Origin: Bacteroidota bacterium
Lineage (GTDB): Bacteria; Bacteroidota; Bacteroidia; Bacteroidales; UBA1715
Length of the DNA stretch: 13,368 bases
Reading direction: 5' to 3'
Assembly: GCA_029266015.1 (NCBI GenBank)
Contig: JAJUFK010000040.1
Location: forward strand, 1-13,368
Positions 1 to 6,958 of this stretch are shown here, in pieces (position 1 is the stretch's first letter; the number at the start of each line of letters is the position of its first letter). A program made the translations under genes and the position numbers. The notes under the pieces are model-generated. The model was not told the DNA's origin. It did no database searches and worked only from the letters and a program-made list of their open reading frames with translations.

Positions 1-496
1 CATTCCAATCCCAAGCTTGATTTATTTCTAAAAGCACACGAAACTTATTTGGCAACTGTTTAGATACCGCTGTTTCTATTGTAAAACTTCCTTTTGGTGT
101 TGCTCCGCTCACAGCGTCAGGAACTAAAGGATTTTGCGGCGATACAGAATGAATGTTGCCATTTGTCTGTTTATGCAACCAATAAGGCAAAGTTGCGGGG
201 CGAATTGATATTCCCGAATCAGGTAACCATATATTATCTTTACTATATGCATGACCATACTTCCCGGTTGCAATTGATTTAGTAACAAAAATAGTAGATA
301 CCAAGGTTTCGTTCATATCTTCTATCCACACCGCAAAAGTAGGATTATTAAAATATTTACCCGCTTCAAATTCTAACACAAACGGAAGATCTTGATTGGT
401 TTGTAATATCACTACTTGAGGTACTGATTGTTTTTTGTGTGATGAGCAAGCTATTAACAATAAACTTACTACAAATGTGTATACAATATATCTCAT
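1..496 (-). CDS. DUF2271-like lipoprotein, C-terminus cut off by window edge
   Basis: The frame is open from ATG at 494-496 to the left edge, giving 165 visible residues; the stop lies outside the window. The N-terminus is a lipoprotein signal peptide with lipobox L14-I15-A16-C17, so the mature protein should be lipid-anchored in the envelope, facing the periplasm or the surface. The body has an AVWIED segment (residues 55-60) followed by a short beta-like stretch ending in FVTK, then DAVSGATPKGSF (127-138) and LLEINQAWDWN (155-165). This pattern fits DUF2271 proteins as I remember them; the assignment is from recall, not from a search. The role is unknown. It follows the DUF4249 gene on the same strand after a 72-base gap, so it may be the third gene of the receptor operon. 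The DAVSGAT string resembles the motif where ApbE attaches FMN (see findings). Confidence 0.7.
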   Translation of the reverse strand, partial: MRYIVYTFVVSLLLIACSSHKKQSVPQVVILQTNQDLPFVLEFEAGKYFNNPTFAVWIEDMNETLVSTIFVTKSIATGKYGHAYSKDNIWLPDSGISIRPATLPYWLHKQTNGNIHSVSPQNPLVPDAVSGATPKGSFTIETAVSKQLPNKFRVLLEINQAWDWN

Positions 497-568
497 ATAT
501 TAATGGATTAGAGATTATTAATAACTTATATATTAGTAATAAAAAAGAATAAAAACTTACACGTATGG

Positions 569-1432
569 TTATTTTATTATAATTGAATATACTTTACTTG
601 CATATCCGCACCATATACCAATTCCACTATCAACATTTGAAGTAAGATTTGAACCATTTGCTGCAAAAGGATTTCCTGAATTGAAAACCTCTTTTTCATA
701 ATTACTCCAAAACAAATACGATTGTTTGTCAATACTACTTATTTTAACAAATACCGTATCTCCAACAGAAAATGTATCTTCACGCTTTTTATCGAAAAAA
801 TTTTCTAAACCTTTATAAAGCATAATTTTAGGACATGTACCATTAAAATATTCATCAGAAAATGCCGATTGATATGTTGGTACAAAATCTTTTTGTTTTC
901 CTTTAATTTGAGTAAAAATCCTATAATAATCTTTACGTTGAACATCATCACACATCTGAATCCATAAATACCGTTTTGTTGTATCATTTACATGAGGTTC
1001 TGACCAAATCTTGGAAAGTTCTACGTTATTAGGAATTGTTGTTTGAGCTCGTATAGTATCATCATAATATATAACTTCGAGCCAATACGTTTTACCGGGT
1101 ACTCCCTTTATAGTGCGTGTAGTATAATAATGAGGCGGAAAAAAATTTTTTCTTTTTATTAATACCAAAACCTCCGATTGTTCTCCATCAAATATGGTAA
1201 CTTTTGCCCGAGTGTTTACTAAATCATAATAAACAGATGAATCAATTTTAGCATCAAGAGGCAAAGAATAGGTTAATACTAATTTTGCGAAAGATCCTGC
1301 TTCAATACTTCCATCAACAACCACCCTTCCTGCTTTAAAATCAGAATGTGTAAAATTATCACTGCAAGATACACTACAGAAACTTATTGCTATTATGATA
1401 ATATTTATTATATATACATTTTTTTTCATCAT
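569..1432 (-). CDS. DUF4249 family lipoprotein, partner of TonB-dependent receptor
   Basis: This 287-residue protein starts with two consecutive ATG codons (1430-1432 and 1427-1429); either could be used. The N-terminus has two lysines, a run of isoleucines and Cys23 preceded by S-V-S, a somewhat atypical lipobox, so it is probably a lipoprotein. The opening of the mature part (KAGRVVVDGSIEAG followed by VLTYSLPL) is typical of DUF4249, a Bacteroidota family encoded next to TonB-dependent receptors. Next come a beta-rich region of the type FDGEQSEVLVL, a GKTYWLEVIY segment and a C-terminal part ending in IGIWCGYASKVYSIIIK. It starts 3 bases after the receptor stop codon, so the two are almost certainly cotranscribed and translationally coupled. 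By analogy with SusD-type partners it may cap or feed the receptor. That is inference, and no substrate can be read from the sequence. Confidence 0.85.
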   Translation of the reverse strand: MMKKNVYIINIIIIAISFCSVSCSDNFTHSDFKAGRVVVDGSIEAGSFAKLVLTYSLPLDAKIDSSVYYDLVNTRAKVTIFDGEQSEVLVLIKRKNFFPPHYYTTRTIKGVPGKTYWLEVIYYDDTIRAQTTIPNNVELSKIWSEPHVNDTTKRYLWIQMCDDVQRKDYYRIFTQIKGKQKDFVPTYQSAFSDEYFNGTCPKIMLYKGLENFFDKKREDTFSVGDTVFVKISSIDKQSYLFWSNYEKEVFNSGNPFAANGSNLTSNVDSGIGIWCGYASKVYSIIIK

Positions 1433-1435
1433 ATA

Positions 1436-3778
1436 CTAAAAATACAATTGAATAGAAACAGATGGTAAAATAGGAAATAATCCCACAAAATTCTTTACAA
1501 ATTGAATTGAAAACTCATTTACATTTCCAATAGTTTCATAATAGATATAATATGTATTTTTTCTATTATACACATTATAGATTGATATATTGCTTAATAA
1601 TTCATACGAATCAGTTTTAGCAATCACATACTGAGCTCCTATATCTAATCTATGATAAGCAGGCATTCGAGAACTATTTATTGGCCCATATTCGCTTATT
1701 ACATTTTTACCAATAAAATATTTTGACACAGGTTCTGAATATACTTTTCCACTATTATATACCCACAATGCATTACACGTTAATTGAGATGATATTTTAT
1801 ATTGTAATTGTATAGAAACATCATGAGGTTTGTCATATGACGCCGGATACAAATATCCTTGATTTAAGTCTTGAAAACGACGTAAAGAACGAGAAAAATT
1901 ATATGAAAATGCCCCCTGAAAATCACCTTTTATTTTTTTAATTACAAATTCACTCCCAAATGCGAATCCTTTACCATGAGTAATTTTTTGATTATAAGAA
2001 CTTGCGTATAATGTTATAAATCCATCTTTAAATTCAATAATATTTTGCATTGATTTATAATATAAAGAAAGAGAACTTGAAAACTCGTTATCGTTAAAGT
2101 TTCTAAAATACCCCACACTCGAAATCCATCCATTCATTGGTTTATTACCTTTACCGGCAGGCAACCAAATATCGGCCGGCAAAGCTGCAGAAAGCATTGA
2201 AACCATATGAATTTGTTGGGTTGTACGCATACTAGAAAATTTTAACGATGCATCTGATGAAAACCTATATTGTAATTGTAACCGAGGTTCAAATCCTATG
2301 GTAGTATACATAATTTGATTTTGAGTATAAAATACTGTATCTGTTACCTCTCCTTTATCATTATATACATAATATGAAGAAGGTCCAAGCAAAACATACG
2401 GAACTATACGAATAGAAGCATTACAAATAAGTTGTGGAGTAATAAACCATTCATCTTCAACAAAGAGTGATTGTTCCGAACTTTGAGAAAGCATTGCAGG
2501 AATTGAATTAAAAGGTTCATTTTCTATTGTTACATCAATAGTCCCTGAATTATACATATGAAAATTAGCCTGTACCCCATATGATACCGTATGATTTTCA
2601 TATCTTTTTTTAGCAGTATATTGTATTTCTTTTTTTGAAATCCCTGTTTCAATTCCTAATGTATACACACTCTGTTTTGCTAAAAAATTAAAATTATATT
2701 CTGAATACGATGCTGTAATACTATGAATCCAACGATTTTTCGCATTGTATTTCCATTGAGCCGCAACAACAAAATTACCCCAATTTACATTATTTGTGAG
2801 CAATGTTTGAGAATTTAATAATCCAAATTTATCTTTTCCCAGATATGCCGAAATATAAAATTGATGTAATAAATTTGGTTTAAAATCAAACCGACACGTT
2901 GCATCATAAAATCCAAATTGTGTTGACACCTCATCTTTAAGTTCAAGAGATTTTTCAACTATAGGCATTACAAACAAATTCAGATATGTTTTACGAAAAG
3001 AAGCTCGAATTGCACTTTTTTGTGAAATTGGAACATTGAGCATAACACGAGAAGACAAAACACCAAGATTAACAGCAGTTTCAACACTGTCAGGAATTGC
3101 GGATAATGATTGTATAGTTAGCACCGACGATAATCTACCTCCGTATAATGCAGGTGCCCCCGATGAAAATAATGAAGCCGATGCAACTATATCTGAATTA
3201 AATACAGAAAAAAAGCCTAACAAATGAGAAGGATTGTACACTGTAGCACCATCATATACAATAAGATTTTGATCTTGACTTCCACCTCTTACAAAAATAC
3301 CCTGCATTCCTTCTATTTGTTTTACTCCGCTACTTAAAGAAAGAGTACGTAACACATCCGGTTCTCCCATAATACCGGGAATACTTCGCAATTCAGAATG
3401 CTTTACTTGTAATTCTCCCAATGTATTTGTTATTTGAGAATTTTCTTTTACTTGAGTAACAACTACTTTGTTTATACCTATTTCTTCTATACTCATAAAG
3501 ACGTGTATAATTGTATCGGAAATCATAGGTAATGCAACATACACATCCTTATAACCAATATATGAAATTAAAAGTGTATCAGGTTTACAAGGAATTACAC
3601 ACAACGCAAATCCCTTTTCATTGGTAATAAAACTTGCATGTGATTTTTGAGCATATATTTGAGCACCGGAAAGAACTTGTTGATTTTGTTGTTTAACAAA
3701 TATTTTTACCGTACATGTTTGTTGTGCCCAAACATATATACTTAAAATTATAAAGATAAGTGTAAAACTATACTTCAA
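1436..3778 (-). CDS. TonB-dependent outer-membrane receptor with carboxypeptidase-regulatory-like domain
   Basis: This 780-residue outer-membrane transporter starts at a TTG codon (3776-3778). No ATG lies in frame upstream before a stop, and the signal peptide (residues 1-18, cleavage near VWA|QQ) begins directly at this codon. Residues 22-106 form a carboxypeptidase-D-regulatory-like domain (VLSGAQIYA, TNEKGFALC, ISYIGYK). Residues 115-225 are the plug, with VRGGSQDQNLIVYDGATVYN (163-182) and ALYGGRLSSVL (210-220). The rest is the beta-barrel with alternating aromatic strands, ending in LPSVSIQLYF with the terminal Phe that BamA recognises. The length is normal for this subfamily. Such receptors import ligands such as chelated metals, cofactors or oligomers using TonB-ExbBD energy. 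The paired DUF4249 gene follows after 3 bases. The substrate is not recognisable; three Cys (22, 60, 64) in or beside the N-terminal domain are slightly unusual. Confidence 0.93.
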   Translation of the reverse strand: MKYSFTLIFIILSIYVWAQQTCTVKIFVKQQNQQVLSGAQIYAQKSHASFITNEKGFALCVIPCKPDTLLISYIGYKDVYVALPMISDTIIHVFMSIEEIGINKVVVTQVKENSQITNTLGELQVKHSELRSIPGIMGEPDVLRTLSLSSGVKQIEGMQGIFVRGGSQDQNLIVYDGATVYNPSHLLGFFSVFNSDIVASASLFSSGAPALYGGRLSSVLTIQSLSAIPDSVETAVNLGVLSSRVMLNVPISQKSAIRASFRKTYLNLFVMPIVEKSLELKDEVSTQFGFYDATCRFDFKPNLLHQFYISAYLGKDKFGLLNSQTLLTNNVNWGNFVVAAQWKYNAKNRWIHSITASYSEYNFNFLAKQSVYTLGIETGISKKEIQYTAKKRYENHTVSYGVQANFHMYNSGTIDVTIENEPFNSIPAMLSQSSEQSLFVEDEWFITPQLICNASIRIVPYVLLGPSSYYVYNDKGEVTDTVFYTQNQIMYTTIGFEPRLQLQYRFSSDASLKFSSMRTTQQIHMVSMLSAALPADIWLPAGKGNKPMNGWISSVGYFRNFNDNEFSSSLSLYYKSMQNIIEFKDGFITLYASSYNQKITHGKGFAFGSEFVIKKIKGDFQGAFSYNFSRSLRRFQDLNQGYLYPASYDKPHDVSIQLQYKISSQLTCNALWVYNSGKVYSEPVSKYFIGKNVISEYGPINSSRMPAYHRLDIGAQYVIAKTDSYELLSNISIYNVYNRKNTYYIYYETIGNVNEFSIQFVKNFVGLFPILPSVSIQLYF

Positions 3779-3887
3779 ATTGCAAAATTTAATATCTGTA
3801 AAATTATATGTTTTTTACAAAAAATAATCAAAAAATCATGCTATTTGAAAACTTAAAAAAAAGACTAAAAAAAATAAGAATCAATGA

Positions 3888-3915
3888 TTGAAAATAAAAA
3901 AATAAATTAGCTTTG
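3888..3915 (+). promoter_or_regulatory. Putative promoter of corA, Bacteroidota type
   Basis: TAGCTTTG at 3908-3915 matches the Bacteroidota -7 consensus TAnnTTTG exactly. A TTG at 3888-3890 lies 17 bases upstream, which fits the usual -33 element. The expected transcription start is about 3921-3923, leaving a leader of roughly 117 nt before the corA ATG. This is a consensus match read by eye; no expression data support it. Confidence 0.55.
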
Positions 3916-3921
3916 CAGTCG

Positions 3922-4038
3922 AAAATCAAAACAATTACAGCTATGGACGAAGTCCCGGATTATAGACAAATAAAGTATTAACAAATCTGTAAGGGGACAA
4001 TACGTGTTACCTTTACAGAATAATGTAAGGGAAGCATT
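3922..4038 (+). promoter_or_regulatory. Structured 5' leader of corA, candidate cis-regulatory RNA
   Basis: Four segments pair in alternative ways: A TTACAG (3935-3940), B CTGTAAGGG (3987-3995), C CCTTTACAG (4010-4018) and D TGTAAGGG (4024-4031). B and C can form an uninterrupted 9-bp stem (one G-U) with a 14-nt loop. C (4010-4017) and D can form an 8-bp stem (one G-U) with a 6-nt loop GAATAA, and that stem covers the purine-rich AAGGGA just before the start codon at 4039. The two stems exclude each other because they share C. A can pair with B over 6 bp, enclosing a further hairpin GGAC-GAA-GTCC (3945-3955) flanked by CTAT/ATAG (3941-3944, 3962-3965). The A-B stem would free C to pair with D. 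The base pairing is read directly from the sequence; the switching function is inference. I do not recognise it as a named riboswitch class. Confidence 0.5.
3988..4037 (+). repeat. Imperfect 14-base direct repeat in corA leader
   Basis: TGTAAGGGGACAAT (3988-4001) and TGTAAGGGAAGCAT (4024-4037) agree at 11 of 14 positions, the first eight being identical. They begin 36 bases apart, and the second copy ends two bases before the corA ATG. The shared TGTAAGGG is what lets segment C (4010-4018) pair with either copy. Confidence 0.7.
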
Positions 4039-4968
4039 ATGATTAAAATTTTCAAAACTTTCGGTGGTTATGTTGAAATTGCCGAACCACAAAAAGGTTG
4101 TTGGATAAATGTGATAAAACCAACTCCCAAAGAAATTGAAAGACTTTCAACCGAATTTAAATTACCTAGTGATTTAGTTACAGATATTTTAGATATTGAC
4201 GAACGTCCACGTATTGAATTTGAAGACGAATGGACGTATATAATTCTTCGTATTCCGGTAGAAGTTTTAAATAATGGTGTACCATTTCAAACAATTCCTC
4301 TTGGTATATTTATTACCGAAAATTACACGTTAACTATTTGTATACAAGAAAACGAAGTATTACCAACAGGGCAACCCTTACCTTTTAGAGAACAATACCG
4401 TCAAATCACAGATAGTTTAAACTTTTCATTACGATTGTTTATGCGTTCGGGGACACTGTATCTGCGATATTTGAAACAAATTAATCAAATGACTTCTCTT
4501 ATTGAGCAAGATTTAGAAAAATCCATCAAAAACAAAGAATTAAACAAATTGTTAAAAATGGAAAAATGTTTGGTTTACTTTATTACTTCTATAAAAGCAA
4601 ATGAAATAGTACTTGCAAAACTAAGAAATTCAAAAAAAATTACAACAGAAATAAATGAAGATTTGCTTGAAGACGCATTTATTGAAAATAAACAAGCTTT
4701 GGAAATGGCACAAATATATTCCGATATTCAAAGTGGAATGATGGATGCGTTTGCTTCGGTAATTTCAAATAATTTAAACGTGGTAATGAAAAAATTAACA
4801 CTTATATCAATTATACTTATGATTCCAACGTTAATTGCAAGTATATTTGGTATGAATGTTATCAATTTTATGGAAGATTGGCCTCTAGCATTACCCAGTA
4901 TTATAACAGGTTCTATCTTATTATCGGTATTTGGCGTAATTTGGTTTAAAAAACAAGAATGGATTTAA
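4039..4968 (+). CDS. corA: CorA family magnesium/divalent cation transporter
   Basis: This is a 309-residue inner-membrane channel-type transporter that works as a homopentamer and admits Mg2+, in some family members Co2+, Ni2+ or Zn2+. The signature GMN (271-273) sits at the end of the first transmembrane helix (about 253-270); the second helix spans about 283-303, followed by the positively charged tail KKQEWI. Residues 1-250 are the cytoplasmic alpha/beta domain and long stalk helix, including the conserved-looking LDIDERPRIEFEDEW stretch (51-65). The loop after GMN reads VINFMEDWPLALPS, so it keeps acidic residues at the pore mouth. Length is normal. The ATG has a purine-rich AAGGGA (4027-4032) seven bases upstream. 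It is divergent from the receptor operon, convergent with purT, and preceded by its own promoter and a structured leader, which suggests regulation at the RNA level. Confidence 0.95.
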   Translation: MIKIFKTFGGYVEIAEPQKGCWINVIKPTPKEIERLSTEFKLPSDLVTDILDIDERPRIEFEDEWTYIILRIPVEVLNNGVPFQTIPLGIFITENYTLTICIQENEVLPTGQPLPFREQYRQITDSLNFSLRLFMRSGTLYLRYLKQINQMTSLIEQDLEKSIKNKELNKLLKMEKCLVYFITSIKANEIVLAKLRNSKKITTEINEDLLEDAFIENKQALEMAQIYSDIQSGMMDAFASVISNNLNVVMKKLTLISIILMIPTLIASIFGMNVINFMEDWPLALPSIITGSILLSVFGVIWFKKQEWI

Positions 4969-5031
4969 TGGTACAATATATATATCTTACTTACTTAATT
5001 AATATAATTGTAACTGTAAATACATTAAAAT

Positions 5032-6213
5032 TTATAACGAATACGTAATTGCTCGGCTTGCATTATTTGCTTTTTTTCGAGCGTCGTCGGTATCGGTTCC
5101 TAATGCTAAACAAACTCCCATTCGTCGTTCTCCTTGCACTTCCGGTTTTCCAAACAATCGTAATTGAGTATCAGGTTCAGCAAGAGCTTTTTCAAATCCA
5201 CTATAACTTACAGCTTTTGAATTACCGTCTACCATTATTACACTGGATGCAGCAGGAGCATATTGAATAATATTTGGAATAGGCAATCCTAAAATAGCTC
5301 TCACATGCAATGCAAACTCCGATAAGTTTTGAGAAATCATAGTTACCATTCCCGTATCATGAGGACGCGGAGATAATTCACTAAAATATACAATGTCACC
5401 TTTAATAAAAAATTCAACCCCAAACAAGCCCCTGCCACATAGAGCTGTAACTACTTCTTTTGCTATGTATTGTGCATCAGCAAGAGCTTTGGCTGACATT
5501 ATTTGCGGCTGCCATGATTCTTTATAATCTCCGTGTTCTTGTCTGTGACCAATTGGTGCACAGTATGAAACACCATCTTTATGACTTATTGTAAGTAATG
5601 TAATTTCATAATCAAAATCAACAAAACCTTCAATGATAACTCGTCCTCCCGACCCTCTTGCTCCTTCCCTGGCATATTCCCATGCTGCTTCTATTTGTTC
5701 TTGAGTTTTTACAGTACTCTGCCCTTTTCCGGAAGAACTCATTACAGGTTTAATTACACATGGTAATCCTATTTCTGCCACTGCCTTAAGGTATTCTTCT
5801 TTGTTACCGGCAAAACGATATGGAGACGTTCGCAAACCTAACGTTTCGGCAGCTAAAGTCCGTATTCCTTCACGATTCATAGTCAAATGAGTAGCTTTGG
5901 CAGATGGAATAACTGTATATCCCTCTTTTTCTAAATCAACTAACAATTCTGTTGCAATAGCTTCTATTTCAGGAACTATATACTGTGGTTTTTCTTGTTC
6001 TATTATTGTTCTTAAAGCAACTGCATCGAGCATTGAAATAACATATGATTTGTGTGCTACTTGCATAGCAGGAGCATTTGCATATCTATCAACTGCTATA
6101 ACTTCTACACCATACCGTTGCATTTCTATTACAACTTCTTTACCCAATTCACCCGAACCTAACATCATTACTTTAGTTGCAGACTTCGAAAGTGGAGTTC
6201 CTATAGTTACCAT
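5032..6213 (-). CDS. purT: Formate-dependent phosphoribosylglycinamide formyltransferase (GAR transformylase 2)
   Basis: This cytoplasmic ATP-grasp enzyme converts 5'-phosphoribosylglycinamide, formate and ATP to formyl-GAR, the third step of de novo purine synthesis, without needing formyl-tetrahydrofolate. The protein has 393 residues against 392 in E. coli and is alignable along its whole length from memory. Key stretches are VMMLGSGELGKEVVIE (15-30), YIVPEIEAIA (78-87, substrate side), KPVMSSSGKGQS (155-166, ATP loop), GHRQEHGDYKESWQPQ (222-237), and VEFF (266-269) with FSELSPRPHDTGMVT (277-291), which carry the Mg2+-binding glutamates E267 and E279. The frame stays open upstream to 6282, but homology begins at MVTIGTPL, so ATG 6211-6213 is the start. 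A promoter candidate lies 24-51 bases upstream. The metallophosphoesterase gene precedes it on the same strand by 92 bases. Confidence 0.97.
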   Translation of the reverse strand: MVTIGTPLSKSATKVMMLGSGELGKEVVIEMQRYGVEVIAVDRYANAPAMQVAHKSYVISMLDAVALRTIIEQEKPQYIVPEIEAIATELLVDLEKEGYTVIPSAKATHLTMNREGIRTLAAETLGLRTSPYRFAGNKEEYLKAVAEIGLPCVIKPVMSSSGKGQSTVKTQEQIEAAWEYAREGARGSGGRVIIEGFVDFDYEITLLTISHKDGVSYCAPIGHRQEHGDYKESWQPQIMSAKALADAQYIAKEVVTALCGRGLFGVEFFIKGDIVYFSELSPRPHDTGMVTMISQNLSEFALHVRAILGLPIPNIIQYAPAASSVIMVDGNSKAVSYSGFEKALAEPDTQLRLFGKPEVQGERRMGVCLALGTDTDDARKKANNASRAITYSL

Positions 6214-6236
6214 ATCTATTAAATATTGATTTATTA

Positions 6237-6264
6237 CAAAAATAAAAAAAGACCGATTGACAAA
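6237..6264 (-). promoter_or_regulatory. Putative promoter of purT
   Basis: On the minus strand TATTTTTG (6244 to 6237) matches the Bacteroidota -7 element TAnnTTTG. A TTTG (6264 to 6261) lies 16 bases upstream, one base shorter than the usual minimum spacing. Transcription would start near 6230, leaving a short leader before ATG 6211-6213. It lies inside the gap between the phosphoesterase gene and purT, so purT could be transcribed independently. Confidence 0.4.
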
Positions 6265-6305
6265 AAAAAAGCTGCATTGCAACTTACTAACAACTTATTG
6301 ATACA

Positions 6306-6809
6306 TTACCAACGTGGTAACTCAATTACTGACATATTGTGAGGTTTTGCGTTTGTTATTTCAAATCGAATCATAGTTCGCACCGAATGAAAACCGGTTT
6401 TTCCAATTGCTCCCGGATTTATATATAGTAAGGAATTGTTGGCATCGTTCATTACTTTACAAATGTGAGAATGACCACCAACAAGAATTGAGGGGTTATA
6501 TTCTTTAATTTTTTGTATAATACCGGGAGCATATTTTGGAGGATATCCGGTAATATGCGATAATAAAACACATAAACCACTACATTCAAAACACAGAAAT
6601 TCTTTCGTTTGCATACGAATAGCATGAGAATCTATGTTCCCATACACTGCATACAATGGAACACAAGCAACTAGAGTCTCTATAACCTGCAATGATCCAA
6701 TATCACCTGCATGCCATACCTGATCTACTGTTTTTACATGCTGTAAAATATCATTATCAATATACCCATGAGTATCAGACAATACTAATATTGAAGTTGT
6801 TGTATTCAT
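6306..6809 (-). CDS. YfcE/MJ0936-type metallophosphoesterase
   Basis: This 167-residue cytoplasmic protein of the calcineurin-like phosphoesterase fold hydrolyses phosphodiesters in characterised relatives; its natural substrate is unknown. All metal-ligand motifs are present in order: SDTHG (11-15, ligands D12 and H14), HAGD (33-36, D36), YGNID (56-60, N58), SHITG (84-88, H85) and GGHSH (111-115, H113 and H115). The family's NPGA turn follows at 131-134. Compared with many relatives, GNCD is GNID and GHTH is GHSH, both conservative changes. There is no signal peptide. The start is ATG 6807-6809. It is divergent from sprE and lies upstream of purT on the same strand; a functional link to purine synthesis is not shown by the sequence. 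Confidence 0.9.
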   Translation of the reverse strand: MNTTTSILVLSDTHGYIDNDILQHVKTVDQVWHAGDIGSLQVIETLVACVPLYAVYGNIDSHAIRMQTKEFLCFECSGLCVLLSHITGYPPKYAPGIIQKIKEYNPSILVGGHSHICKVMNDANNSLLYINPGAIGKTGFHSVRTMIRFEITNAKPHNMSVIELPRW

Positions 6810-6894
6810 AAATGCAATATATTATTTTGTAGGACTTAATTAGTACATAATTCGAAAAAATCTTTACTCAGTGTAATGAATACTAAAATTCAAC

Positions 6895-6903
6895 TTTTTT
6901 TTT
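6895..6903 (+). repeat. T9 homopolymer tract upstream of sprE
   Basis: Nine consecutive T lie between an out-of-frame ATG (6876-6878) and the sprE reading frame. One additional T would join that ATG to the sprE frame. Such tracts are prone to slippage in replication and to length errors in sequencing, so the annotated 5' end of sprE depends on it. Confidence 0.6.
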
Positions 6904-6958
6904 GTTGCCTAAAAAATATTTTCGATATTTGACAGTTTTCTTACAAAAATTAACATTT

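Noticed and set aside
94..282. 62-residue open frame on the plus strand at the left edge
   Set aside because: It starts at TTG and is antisense to the DUF2271-like lipoprotein, which has a clear signal peptide and lipobox.
3036..3227. 63-residue plus-strand open frame inside the receptor gene
   Set aside because: It is antisense to the plug-to-barrel region of the receptor, whose conserved motifs are in the other strand's frame.
3818..3826. Minus-strand TA-TTT-TTTG as a promoter for the receptor operon
   Set aside because: The spacing within the -7 element is one base too long and no TTG lies at the right distance upstream. The receptor promoter remains unidentified.
3922..4038. M-box (ykoK) magnesium riboswitch identity for the corA leader
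   Set aside because: The leader is short and I cannot find the conserved M-box core; only the generic switch-like pairing is supported.
4969..5031. Bidirectional terminator between corA and purT
   Set aside because: The 63-base gap is AT-rich with only a short TTAATTAA palindrome; there is no stable stem with a T run.
5897..6229. 110-residue open frame on the plus strand opposite purT
   Set aside because: It lies antisense to the strongly conserved N-terminal half of purT, and its product shows no recognisable features.
6214..6282. 23-residue N-terminal extension of PurT
   Set aside because: Homology to PurT begins at MVTIGTPL, and the extension overlaps the promoter candidate of purT; its sequence is a low-complexity translation of T-rich DNA.
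6819..6829. TAnnTTTG promoter for sprE in ATTATTTTG
   Set aside because: The spacing between TA and TTTG is one base (or four), not two, and no -33 partner is evident.
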